Shown: in pieces, positions 49,001-59,173 of the stretch
Layout of the letters: the number at the start of each line of letters is the position of its first letter
Numbering within the stretch: position 1 is the first letter of the stretch
Assembly: GCA_025617745.1 (NCBI GenBank)
Contig: CM046858.1
Coordinates: 42,183,573-42,247,572 of the forward strand
Reading direction: 5' to 3'
DNA from: Heliocidaris erythrogramma
Lineage: Eukaryota > Echinodermata > Echinoidea > Camarodonta > Echinometridae
Length of the DNA: 64,000 nt
Made by a program: the position numbers and the translations under genes
Notes under the pieces: generated by a model
What the model was told of the DNA's origin: nothing
The model's database searches: none
The model's input: only the letters and a program-made list of their open reading frames with translations

Positions 49001-49510
49001 TTCTCGGAATGTATCAAGTCGTCTTGATTCATCCGCAAGAAGTGGGTTTATGGCACAAGTAAACTTTCCAGTAAGAGATGTTCCACAGTAGGCTTTTACA
49101 TAGTCGTCAGAGGTCATCAGATTAAAGGTATTGTTTATGTTTAAGACGACTTGTCCATCCACGTGTTCTGTCCCTGCGCTTTTCTTCATTTCATTCCACA
49201 TTTCAATCGTGATATTTTTCTTATCCATGTTTTTCACCATATCACAATGCGGATACTCTCTTTCATGCTCACCCATCGCAGTTTCCCCTTCTTCCCACCC
49301 TTCGATTTGGCCTCCACAGGCAAAGCATTTCACTCTGTCAAATATTCCGACATAGTAAAACCCTGCCTTCGCAAGTGGGCCTGGTCCTATGGGACATTTC
49401 TTGCTCCAAGTTTTAAACGTTTTTATTCTCTCTTCTTCAATTCTCATTTTCTCTGGATCATGTCTTGCCTGAAATTTGCCGCGTACTTTACAGCGTTTCT
49501 TCGTCGACAT
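49001..49510 (-). CDS. IAP-A: inhibitor-of-apoptosis protein, N-terminal part, cut by the gap
   Basis: 170 residues from ATG at 49510. BIR domain at about 26-92 with RIKTFKTW, AKAGFYYVGIFDRVKCFACG, WEEGE; zinc ligands Cys62, Cys65, His82, Cys89 fit C-x2-C-x16-H-x6-C. Residues 163-170 (RRLDTFRE) are the start of a second BIR, lost in the gap. A BIR would bind caspases or IBM-bearing partners; whether UBA and RING follow, as in IAP-B, cannot be seen. The first 95 residues are closely similar to IAP-B, but IAP-A has the second BIR start that IAP-B lacks. Downstream of the gap no RING exon is visible before the duplicated 3' flank. Confidence 0.9.
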
Positions 49511-51950
49511 AATGAATAATTTAAAAATACTCGTTATACTTTGTCAAGTCTTTTAGGTTATATTGTGATGTGTCTCGGTAAAAGCCTTTGATTCAGTTAC
49601 AATGTGTTCTGTGCTTCGTGGCTTTCATTTGTTTAAACGTCTTCATTCCATGGGGGGGGGGGGGGGGGGGGACACTGTCAATACTATACCGAACGGGATA
49701 ACCCCAAATGTCTTCAAATGATTAGTAATTCACCAGCTCCATGGCACCTGCAAATTCGGAAACAAAATAAAAAACATGTAATTCGATCTATCGTTGAAAG
49801 CCAATAGGACTTATATACATATCATTGGTTCCAAACTAACGCACGGTGTTAGGGTAACGGTCCGGTTTGTGTGCAGGGTTATAGGGTTAGAAAAAAGTTT
49901 AAATAACCATTTAAAGCCTAAATTGTAAACTCCGAACGGCGCTTGACAAGATATAACAATGTTGCGTATGACTAAGGTGAATTAATCTAATTTCCTCTTT
50001 ATTGCATAATATACCCCACCCCATTTCTTAACCATAATAGTCCCACATGTATAGGCCTGTATCGGTAAGGCAATTCACGTACAAGTGTAACGATAATAAG
50101 GACTTACATGTATAGATATTACTTTCTTCAGATACAAAATGTATGCAAACCGTTTTCTTTGGCATTTTCGTACGTATAAATAAGATAAATTCTAGATTAG
50201 AAGTCTTATATAGAAACATTGCGTTTTATACAGTGAGGATTTTTCTTTGTACGTGTTTGGTATTTCTTCCTATTTTCAGGGGCATTTCATCTTGGTACCC
50301 ATCAACTAGATCAAGGAAATAATTATGGTACATAGAATGTGCAGGCTGCACGCTATGGATTTTAAGACGAACCAATAATACAAGGTATGCGAACTTTCAA
50401 AATGTGGTGTGCTTTGGTTGAATAAAAATCACTCGAAATCTTAAGGTTACTGATCCGTATTTATAAAAATTAGTAAATGCCTAGCAAATGTTTTTCTAAC
50501 ATTTTGCTTCCGTCTTCAGATATTCCAGCCGAGTAATTGCTAGCAAAAAGAAGCAGGAACTTGTTTTTTGGTAGCAGTCGCTTTCCCAGACTAGCGGAAG
50601 CTTACATTCCATTCAAATTTTACTCAGCATCAAAAGGAAAGGTTTTGTTCTTGTACAGAAACATTGCCAGATTAATAAATGCATATATTGGATGAAGTTT
50701 CTTTCATCATCAAACTTTTACTTGGCATTTTGCGAGCTCCTCTCCTACTAGCTTAAGCTTTACCCAATTTCCTTCGTTTCAATACATGCAATCCACTTAG
50801 AGATGATATTATCGGTGACATAGGTTATTCCATAGAGCCATGAATATGATAAAGCAAACACTGCTTACACGCAAAAGTAAATAATCGAATATAATCGAAT
50901 CCCTATAGATAAGATACAACCGATTTCGCTATCTCCTTCACTTGTTCGCAGAGGCATCGTTACGGCTGGGGGTGTGGATGAGACACTCTCATTCAAACCC
51001 TCAGTCGAATAATCCGTATTTTGCACTTTCATTCTTCAAATTTTCTAAAAACCCCTATGGGAAAATTTTAAAGTCTAGGTACCTCTTTTTCTTTTGGTTT
51101 GTTGGTTAATTTAGGTCCATCACCGTGCTTGCCCCTCGTATTCAAAATGGTCTAGCCCCGGCAACAAGACGTTTACCATATCCTTGGTAGTATGATGTAA
51201 TGACTAAAAATTGCTTTTGTTGAACCTTCAAATAGGGGTGAGGATGGGGATATTCACCTCAGTATTACAAAGCACATCAAACTTTTCAAGCGACTCAACT
51301 TTCCAGTGCACTGCCAAACTTGATTAGCGTTTGAAATTACTTGCCAATCATCATAATTATTCTACATTAATGTTTTATTTATTGGTCTACTTGTCAAAAA
51401 TCCATTGTGATTAAACTTATGAATAGCCTATACTTATGATAAAAGTCTAGTGTTTACATAGAATGAAGATTGCTTGGAAAAAGCATTAAATGACCTATCA
51501 GTAAACTCGTCATTGGGTTTGCAAAAAAGCGACATCATTTATGATTCTTAATATAAATTTTAAGCAAAGTAGGCTTATTGCACTTGAAAAAAAAAGTTTT
51601 GAAAATTACTTCCATGACATATCCCCATCCCGTGGTGCAATTTTCACAATCAAAAGGGATTTTTTAATCGAGACATTGCGCAATGCATAGGTCAGATTAA
51701 ATGAACCTCATACTGATATCACTTGAGACAAGAGTCAATATTTGTCTTTCTTTCATTTACAATTTACCATGAATAAATCCATGCAAATATACAACTCAGA
51801 CAGACATGTAAGAGGGGAATTATTGTTCCTTATAGACTTATTACTCCAGACCATTACTGTCTATTTTCGAATTCATAGTATAATGAGGTTTTTTTTCTCT
51901 AACTCAATACTAATTTCATTTTACCATGTGGCGTATCTATAGGGATAATG
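49511..51950. other. Intergenic region between the IAP genes, part 1
   Basis: No gene recognised. It includes a poly-G tract at 49652-49670 and the presumed promoter side of IAP-A (first few hundred bases), without a clear TATA box. Confidence 0.4.
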
Positions 51951-52045
51951 GCGCCCGGGGCAAACAATGAAGTTGCCCACCCCCCCCCCCCCGACCGAAC
52001 AATAATTTTTTCTTTTCATTTTAAACCCTAAAAACTGTATTTCTA

Positions 52046-52515
52046 CACCGTAAAAACTGAAGTGCTGTATATTGCACTTTTTGAGGGCATGCATAAGGAC
52101 TGCACTCAGAGTGCTATTGAATGCACACAGCGTGCTATTTCAGCACTTTCACGGGAGCTGGACCGGCTCCTTAAACTGCTAAACCAGGGTCCGCTGATCG
52201 AGAATTGCTGGCATTACTGCTAGACTAACTCACATCGTACGATTTAGAGCAGATCATATTGTTACATAGTGAATTTACGACACCACATAGTTCATGTTAT
52301 CTACTTGACTCCCATGACTAAACTGGATTGCAAGAAGCATTCGTTAGTCTATCGGTGACGTCAGCGCCTAGCTCTCAATCAGCGGAACCTGGTTCGAGGC
52401 TCACCACGGTCACATTTTTTTTGCTGGTAAATTAGCACACTACAAGTGCTAAAAAAGCACTTCAGGTGCAGTCACTATACATGCCCCTAAAAGTAGCACT
52501 TTAGTTTTTACAGTG
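52046..52515. mobile_element. 470-bp TA-flanked element with tRNA-like box
   Basis: Ends CACCGTAAAAACTGAAGTGC and, inverted, CACTGTAAAAACTAAAGTGC. TA on both sides (52044-52045, 52516-52517). Inside, GGTTCGAGGCT (about 52393) resembles a pol III B box, preceded by TAGCTCTCAATCAGCGG. A SINE-like core carried by a MITE is possible. Confidence 0.7.
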
Positions 52516-52599
52516 TAATGTATTTACCCTGAGGATTTGGGAGCATTATCTCCCTTTTTTTCCCTCTCTTTTACGTTGTTTGCGCCCACTCAGTAGTGG

Positions 52600-52870
52600 C
52601 GCCCGGGGCACGTTCCCCTAGCTCATTGGGGGGAGGTCGTGGCACAGCCGGCCCGTGCCCCCCTTTTGGAAGAGAAGTATGAATTTTGACCATAGACGAT
52701 CCGCCATTTTCTCGATTGTGCCCCCCCCCTTTTTTTTTAGAGTGAAGACCTTTTTTTTTTTGGCTTGTCAGGGAATTATGGATGGAAGCTAGGCCCCCAT
52801 AACCCCTTACTGAGCGATTTTTGAAGGTTTGGCGAATTTTTTTTTTTCGTCCCTACCCCACGTCGGGACT
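52600..52870. repeat. Poly-C/poly-T element fragment
   Basis: GCCCCCCTTTTGGAAG with CGCCATTTTCTCGATTGTGC, the reverse complement of the block at about 2655-2710. Same poly-G element family as at 2610. Confidence 0.5.
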
Positions 52871-52911
52871 CCACCTGCATTGTTAAATTCAATAAAAGTT
52901 ATACAGCAGTA

Positions 52912-53642
52912 ATGCCTAGGTCACACGGCCATGTTACGGACCTGCGGATGCCTGCGTATATTTGGATAATGAAAATGCGTAATTTTTACCCCCAAATAAC
53001 GCAAATTTGAGCAAAAGTTACCTATATTCTGCGGACGATACGGATTAGTTACGGATGTTACGTATGAATTACGGATGTTACGGGTAAAACCTGTTGATGA
53101 GCCCATCCGCTGCCAACCCGCTGACACATGTCACGGACGACTTACGGATGACTTACGGACGATACGTATGAGTTACGTAGTTTATGTATGGATAACGTAT
53201 ATTTTGCGGATGCTTACGTATATTTCATCCGCAGCAGAATTTTGAGATTTTCAAAATGAAAATTTTCAGAATTTTGAGATTTTCAAAATTCACGCTGCGG
53301 ATCTGCGTATGTCTGCGGATCCTGCGGATTAGGTTACGGATGGATACGGACGTTTTACGCAAAAATACGCAAAGATACGGATCAATACGCATGATACGGA
53401 ACAATACGCAAATTCTACCTAAATTCTGCGCAAAAGACCTTGCGCGGGAAATTTAAAATAATTTTGAGATTTTCAAAACTTTTTCGCGGAAGACCTCGAT
53501 TCCTGCGCACTCCCACGGATTTTTACGGATGCACTTACGGATGATACGCATGATACGGATTGCTGCGGATTTCTACGGATTTTTACGGATGCACATCCGC
53601 AGACATGCGTATCGCGCGTATCTGTCCGTCTGACCTAGGCAT
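52912..53642. mobile_element. 731-bp inverted-repeat element packed with TACGGATG motifs
   Basis: Ends ATGCCTAGGTCACACGGCC and, inverted, ATGCCTAGGTCAGACGGAC. The interior repeats TACGGATG, TACGTATG, TGCGGAT and TACGCA dozens of times, on both strands. A central direct repeat AATTTTGAGATTTTCAAAA appears three times (53238, 53270, 53460). No convincing target duplication. Confidence 0.75.
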
Positions 53643-55233
53643 AAGCAGTGCACAATAGGCCCCATACTTATAAAGACGGATGTGCTTCGCCAAACTCGTA
53701 TAGAAGACAAGTGTTGTTACTCTGAAACTCTGTTTTCAGACATTTAAACATTTTCACGTAAATGGATTGTATTATTCCGTGGTGATGATGCTATCTGGGT
53801 AGAAATTGGCGTTGCTATTATTATGGTCCCTTATGCTTGTTATACAAGAGGCGTCATGTAGATTGCTTTAGTACCTGCGATAATCGAACCTGTTAAGATG
53901 AATAGCCCTTACATCTTTTATGAAAAAAAATTGTCCTCTTTATTTTCAATCAACTTTTTATACAATATCACTCTCGGGCCAAATGCCGCACTAGACACTG
54001 AAATCGTCCTGCGTTGACAGGCGACGACTCGTGTGCAACTGACTTAAGTCTTCTTAATGTCGGCACCAATGGCCATAATTTTTAGGTTTTTTTTTATTTT
54101 GTTTTTACAAGTCTCCAGTATGTCCAAAGTTTTCTGACTTATTTTTATTTTATGAAATTTAAATATCTGTGAATAGGCCGTGATATTTCAATAAATCATT
54201 TGCTTCGTTACAACGATTGACGAAACCAACAATGGCGCAAAAGATGTCGTATAATCTTGTTGACGGAAAGATCACACGGAAGCAGATGCCTCCATTGACT
54301 TGCCCCAATATGACGCACATCGTCTTCAAAGTTGTCACAAAACAGAATTCGAAAGGAAAATAATGACTGCCTATTAATCTTGTTGCACATAGTGTTACAT
54401 TCCTTAAAAAGTATCAGCATAAGTATGCACAAGTAACGAACAATTGTCTACGTCATATCACACGCCCATGTATGAACCCGTAACTTTAATATTTGACACA
54501 CTTCCAAGAGGAACTTCGCCAAAGTTCTTGTGAAAAAAATCATTCGTAAGTATAAAATTTTATGACGTATGACATTATTATAACAATCATTTATCGTTTT
54601 AGTCAAAATCGATTGATCAGTAGCTTATGATACATACCATTCTCACCAGAATGATGCCCAATCCAGCAGATTTCTGTTCGTGCGAAAGAAAGAACGAACA
54701 TGCAATAACATAATCTCATATCAATCCAATCAAGGGTTCACGGTCCAAAATCAGTGTACGCGCGCACACACAACCAATAATGGTAATACTCGTCTTATGC
54801 CTAGGGGAGACAACATTAATTCTGGTGGTAACTTTGCATTTCATCATGCATATATTCCCCTAAAGCCAGTGTCACTCATGCACCTATAACGTACACTGGG
54901 AAGCAATTTTCAATTTTCCAAAAAGAAGAGTTGCTGGTGTAATATGACAACTGTCTCCCAGTTACATCTATTAATAATCTTTTGTGCTATATCTATTAAA
55001 GGCCTATAACATCTTTAGGAATATTTATGTTTCTTTTTTGTGTTTCTGTCCGGGTTGGAGATTCTGTACACTACACCAAGGTACACTTTCGCCCTCGCTC
55101 CATCATGCACTAATTTCCCAACCCTCTGCATCCTCTATCATTCTCTTCTCTATCACATATTACTGGTATCCTCCCGCCTTTTTCTGTCCCCGTCTCTCCA
55201 TTTCCCTCTCCCTCTTTCTCATCCTCTCTGTCT
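53643..55233. other. Intergenic region, no gene seen
   Basis: No coding or repeat signal strong enough to call. Confidence 0.35.
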
Positions 55234-55241
55234 CTGCCTCT

Positions 55242-55996
55242 CAGTGGCGTAGCTAGGTATTCTGGCGCCCGGGACAGGCTATCAAATCTGCGCCCCCCCC
55301 CCCTCCAATGCCCAAACTCAGACTAATTTAATTAAGAAATGATGGCACTACTTGAAAATTTCTTTTGATGCACATAACCCGGGATTGTTAGCCCAAATTT
55401 GACGAATTATTGTATAAGCGAGGGGCATGACCGAGCGGCAGATATTTTCTTTCTTTTTCACCCCTCATTGAAATTTCTTGTGTATTTTACTCTTAGAAAA
55501 TACAGCGGCCTAGCAATAGATTGGGGGGGGGGCACAAAATGAATGACAACCCTGAGGAATTTAGAAAGGCAAGTGCAAGGCAAAATTATGATTTCTTTCG
55601 AATGTTCTACTCTGAAAGTGCTTTTTATGCACTTATATCCCACATGGGGGCGCATAATTTAGCAAGCTCCTGCCTAATGCTGGGGGGGGGGGGGGGGGAG
55701 CAAAGCAACTAGAGCCAATTACATAGTTGACACTTTAAAACACGCCATATTTGCGCTATTTGAGGCGCAAAATAGCTAAATCCTGAAAATAATACTTGGG
55801 AACAAAGCGACCGAGCTTTAGAAAACTTGCATTTCAAACCACTTGAAACACCATTTCTTACGCATTTTTTCCTTGTCTGCCAGGGCGCAAAAACCTCGTG
55901 TTTCTCCCCCTTATCTTTCTCTCTTTTGCATTTTTGCGCCCCCTTCAAGTGCCACCCGGGGCACGTGCCCTCTCTGCCTCCGTAGATACGCCACTG
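55242..55996. mobile_element. 755-bp hAT-type element with poly-G/poly-C
   Basis: Ends CAGTGGCGTAGCTA and, inverted, CAGTGGCGTATCTACGG. Exact 8-bp duplication CTGCCTCT (55234-55241, 55997-56004). Internally GGCGCCCGGG near the left and GTGCCACCCGGGGCACGTGC near the right. No transposase. It anchors the family identity of the other poly-G elements in the window. Confidence 0.9.
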
Positions 55997-56118
55997 CTGC
56001 CTCTTTCTCTTCAATCATCAGTCTGTCTTTTCTCCTCTCCCCCTCTCTTCCTCTTTAATTAAGAACGTACATGTATGCGTGATTAGGTCCCGTGAGTTAT
56101 CTTCTTGCAAAACAACAA

Positions 56119-56165
56119 TCTTTCTCTCTCTCTCTCTCTCTCTCTCTCGCTCTTTCTCTCTTTCA
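56119..56165. repeat. TC microsatellite
   Basis: (TC)n with minor interruptions. Confidence 0.9.
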
Positions 56166-56177
56166 GTCAGTCCCAAC

Positions 56178-56765
56178 TTCGAAAAACCGAGTACGAGTAA
56201 ATCCGCCGAAAACGGCGTATAGCGCACGATGAATATAATTACCGTTCCTCATCGTTCAATGGGAGACAGTGTGCACACAAGGAATGGAGATTTTTTTTTT
56301 TTAATCAAAATATTTAAATGTTATCCACAGTGATTGGTACACAACAAAAAAGATTTAAAAGGAAAAATAAATAAATTAAAATTAAAAAGTGGCAATAAAT
56401 AGAAGATATATTTAAACCAATTATTATAGTCATTATAGTGAGCAGTTCGAAGCCACCGAGAAAAGAAAATAGAATACTGTTTATTAAAATTGCGAGAAAA
56501 TCTTGCGAAGTCGACCTGTTGTTCTTATATATTCTTTTAGAAATATGCTGTGTCCAAATTATCCTAAGAGTCCTTAAATGATTCGTCATAGAAAATAACT
56601 TTTAAAATGCAAACATTTAAAATGACACAAGTGCGCACCATGAGCAACAAAATGTCAACTTTGCAAGATTTTCTCATGCCTTTTGTACACACTGTCTCGC
56701 ATTGAACAATGAGGGCTCTATATACGAGGTTTTTGGAGCATTTAACTGTGCTCGGTTTTTTGCAA
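56178..56765. mobile_element. About 590-bp inverted-repeat element
   Basis: CGAAAAAACCGAG-like ends and subterminal CGTTCAATGGGAGACAGTGT (56245) matched inverted at 56683-56712. Arms of about 85 bp with gaps. No clear target duplication; no coding. Confidence 0.6.
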
Positions 56766-58038
56766 AGTTGTTTCTATCTATGTTCCCTCTATCATTAATT
56801 TCTTGTATAAATATAACATCATCATAAAGTCCGTGTTGACACTGAACCAAACAATGGCAAATTTTGAACTTCCAGTTTATCGAGGTGTATCAACAAGCAG
56901 ATCAGACTGGTTCTTATAATGGTTCATTCTCAACGAGTCCAGAAGAAAAAAATAACATGTCTTTGAACATGTCAAGATGCCATATTTATATTCCTTGTGT
57001 CCCTGGTGTGGAAACAAACATCAACTCCATTTTACTTTCTGAAAAGTGAAATAATCCATAACATTTTCACGAATTTTAATGTATTAAAAATATATTTTTT
57101 GCAATTTACCATGTCTACAGGTCAATAAAAAACTAACATCTTTTCTACCTTCTTATCAATTAACCCTTGATCATACGTTTATGCACTCTGTTATGAATAT
57201 ACCATTACCCTCTCTCCGTCTCTCTCTCTCTCTCTTTCTCGAAGCTAGTTTTGCTCAAAAGATATGCTATCACATTCCACTAACAGAAAATAACTAACAG
57301 TAAGCCATAAATAAAACACAAGATTTTAATAGAGGCATATTCTAGAACAAGATCCACATTGACTTAAAGCAAACACTGAAAATTTTCTAACTTCATGTCA
57401 GCGATTTTTATCACGTTTATCTGCCGATCAAATTCCGGAAGCTTATAATTCTTATTATGATTCATTTTATCGAGGCCCCAAAATAAAGAAGCAAATGGCC
57501 AAACTTTATTGCGTAGGAGTCATGACACGTACGCGTAATCATATTTTGTATCAGTTATCACCGTTTGGTGAAAAATGAAGTATACAGTTACTTACATTTA
57601 AATGTATTGTCTGCTCCTGATTTTGATTTAATTGAAGTACTCCCTTCCCAAACCACATTGATAACAATAATCGCAAAATAAATGTATACTATACATACAC
57701 AATATATTCAAAATTTGATTTTTTAAATTACTAATAAAACTCACCCCTCTCCATGTCACCAACATAGACCTACATTTAAAAGTCATGTAGATATTCCTAA
57801 TGTACTTCTATCAACAACAATCTTGTGTATATATTAAGGATTTTATCTTTCAAATGAAGGACCAGCTTTCATCAAAAGTTGCACAAGAAGAACCGATAGG
57901 GAGAACCTTACTAAAAACATATCCATGGAATAAGGACCGTGTCAGTGAGTGGTACTCTCTTTTGCGCATCATGAAAGAGTGATATTGTTTAAAAAGTGAT
58001 TGCCAAAAGAAAAGTGTATAAAGTATACTTTTAACAAT
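56766..58038. other. Intergenic region, no gene seen
   Basis: AT-rich; a TC microsatellite at 57213-57237. Open frames near 56864 and 57800 match nothing known. Confidence 0.35.
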
Positions 58039-58445
58039 TGGCGTATGGGTTCATTGCCTTCACAGGCTGGATTAGCGCAGGTAATGACGCAATGAAGTGA
58101 CGTTTGTGTGAGCCGGACTTAATGAAGATTGAGTTCAGAGAAAGGTGAAAAATAATTTGTGAGCTTTCTCATTCCTTTTATGTTATTTTGAAAAGGATTG
58201 CTCCTCAAATGCCCTCATATTAGAAATATGATGGGAAATATGGCGTATGGGTTCATTGCCTTCACAGGCTGGATTAGCGCAGGTAATGACGCAATCGAAA
58301 TGACGCTTTGTGTCAGCCGGGCTTAAAGAAAAGGTTCAGTTCAGGGATAGGTGAAAAATAATTTGTGAGCTTTCTTATTCCTTTTATGTTAGTCTGGAAG
58401 GACATCATAGTAGAAATGTGCCTTGAAAAGTATTGCTCTTCAAAT
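58039..58445. repeat. Tandem duplication of about 200 bp
   Basis: GGCGTATGGGTTCATTGCC begins both copies (58041, 58243), and both run through GCAGGTAATGACGCAAT and AAAAATAATTTGTGAGCTTT. The second copy leads into the IAP 3' flank duplication. Confidence 0.85.
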
Positions 58446-58720
58446 GCCCTCATTCGAAATATGACGAGAAATATCTGAAGTGTTCTGGCCGAACATTCAT
58501 GCCACATGCGTATGCAGTCCCATGCATATACCTATTTGTGTGTGTAGTGCATGTTCTTTATAGAGAGATTGGGTCAATTTCTCATCATTTTGATGATTCT
58601 AAGAAAAATTCACAGTATACACCAATCTTTATGTAGATGTGATCAACCTTTCCCCAACTACTGTCAGACAGTTTCTTTTACAATTAATTTGCATGAACAC
58701 AACTCAACTTCATCGTTAAA
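58390..58720. repeat. Segmental duplication, copy 2 (3' flank of IAP-B)
   Basis: Counterpart of 47755-48110. Confidence 0.85.
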
Positions 58721-58910
58721 CTTATATACCATTAGAACATATAGAATACAGCGTTATAGAATCAATTACATAGACAAGCTCTGCGCTACGTAAGTAGACA
58801 TAATGGCAGATAATTCAAATCACTTTCTGAAGGTGTCTCAAAACAGAATATGAAATCCACAAGATGGACGCGTGGAATCTTGCTTTTAATTTACAATTCC
58901 TCGTGGGAAG

Positions 58911-59173
58911 TCAGGTTTTGTTTATAAACGCATATTCATCAAAACATTTTGTAGATGCACATAATCTATCAGACTTATTCTTGATAATAATCTTCTTGGT
59001 TCTCTTAATGCGCCTTTGGCAAATTGGGCACAATCTAGGTCTTAATTTAGAGGCGCACTCCACACAAGTCACCGCATGGCTGCAAGGAAAGAACACAGTA
59101 TTCAGTTCGCTGTCCAAACAGAGCTTGCAAAGACGAACATCTGAGCCCTCTTGGAAAGGCGATGTAGTATCTG
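58911..59173 (-). CDS. IAP-B exon 4: RING finger and C-terminus
   Basis: RLCKLCLDSELNTVFFPCSH, then C-x2-C in VTCVECA and CPICQRR: a C3HC4 RING of IAP type. It differs from the usual IAP C-terminus in having about 30 further residues (from KRTKKIIIKNKSD) where canonical IAPs end soon after the RING in a hydrophobic dimerisation tail. The stop is TGA at 58911-58913. Confidence 0.93.

Noticed and set aside
48399..49091. Long open frames across the N gap
   Set aside because: Their length comes from undetermined bases; only the IAP-A frame (49510-49001) is supported by real sequence.
55521..56058. Open frames around 55.5-56.0 kb as exons between the IAP genes
   Set aside because: They lie within the hAT-type element and its poly-G tract, without splice or domain support.
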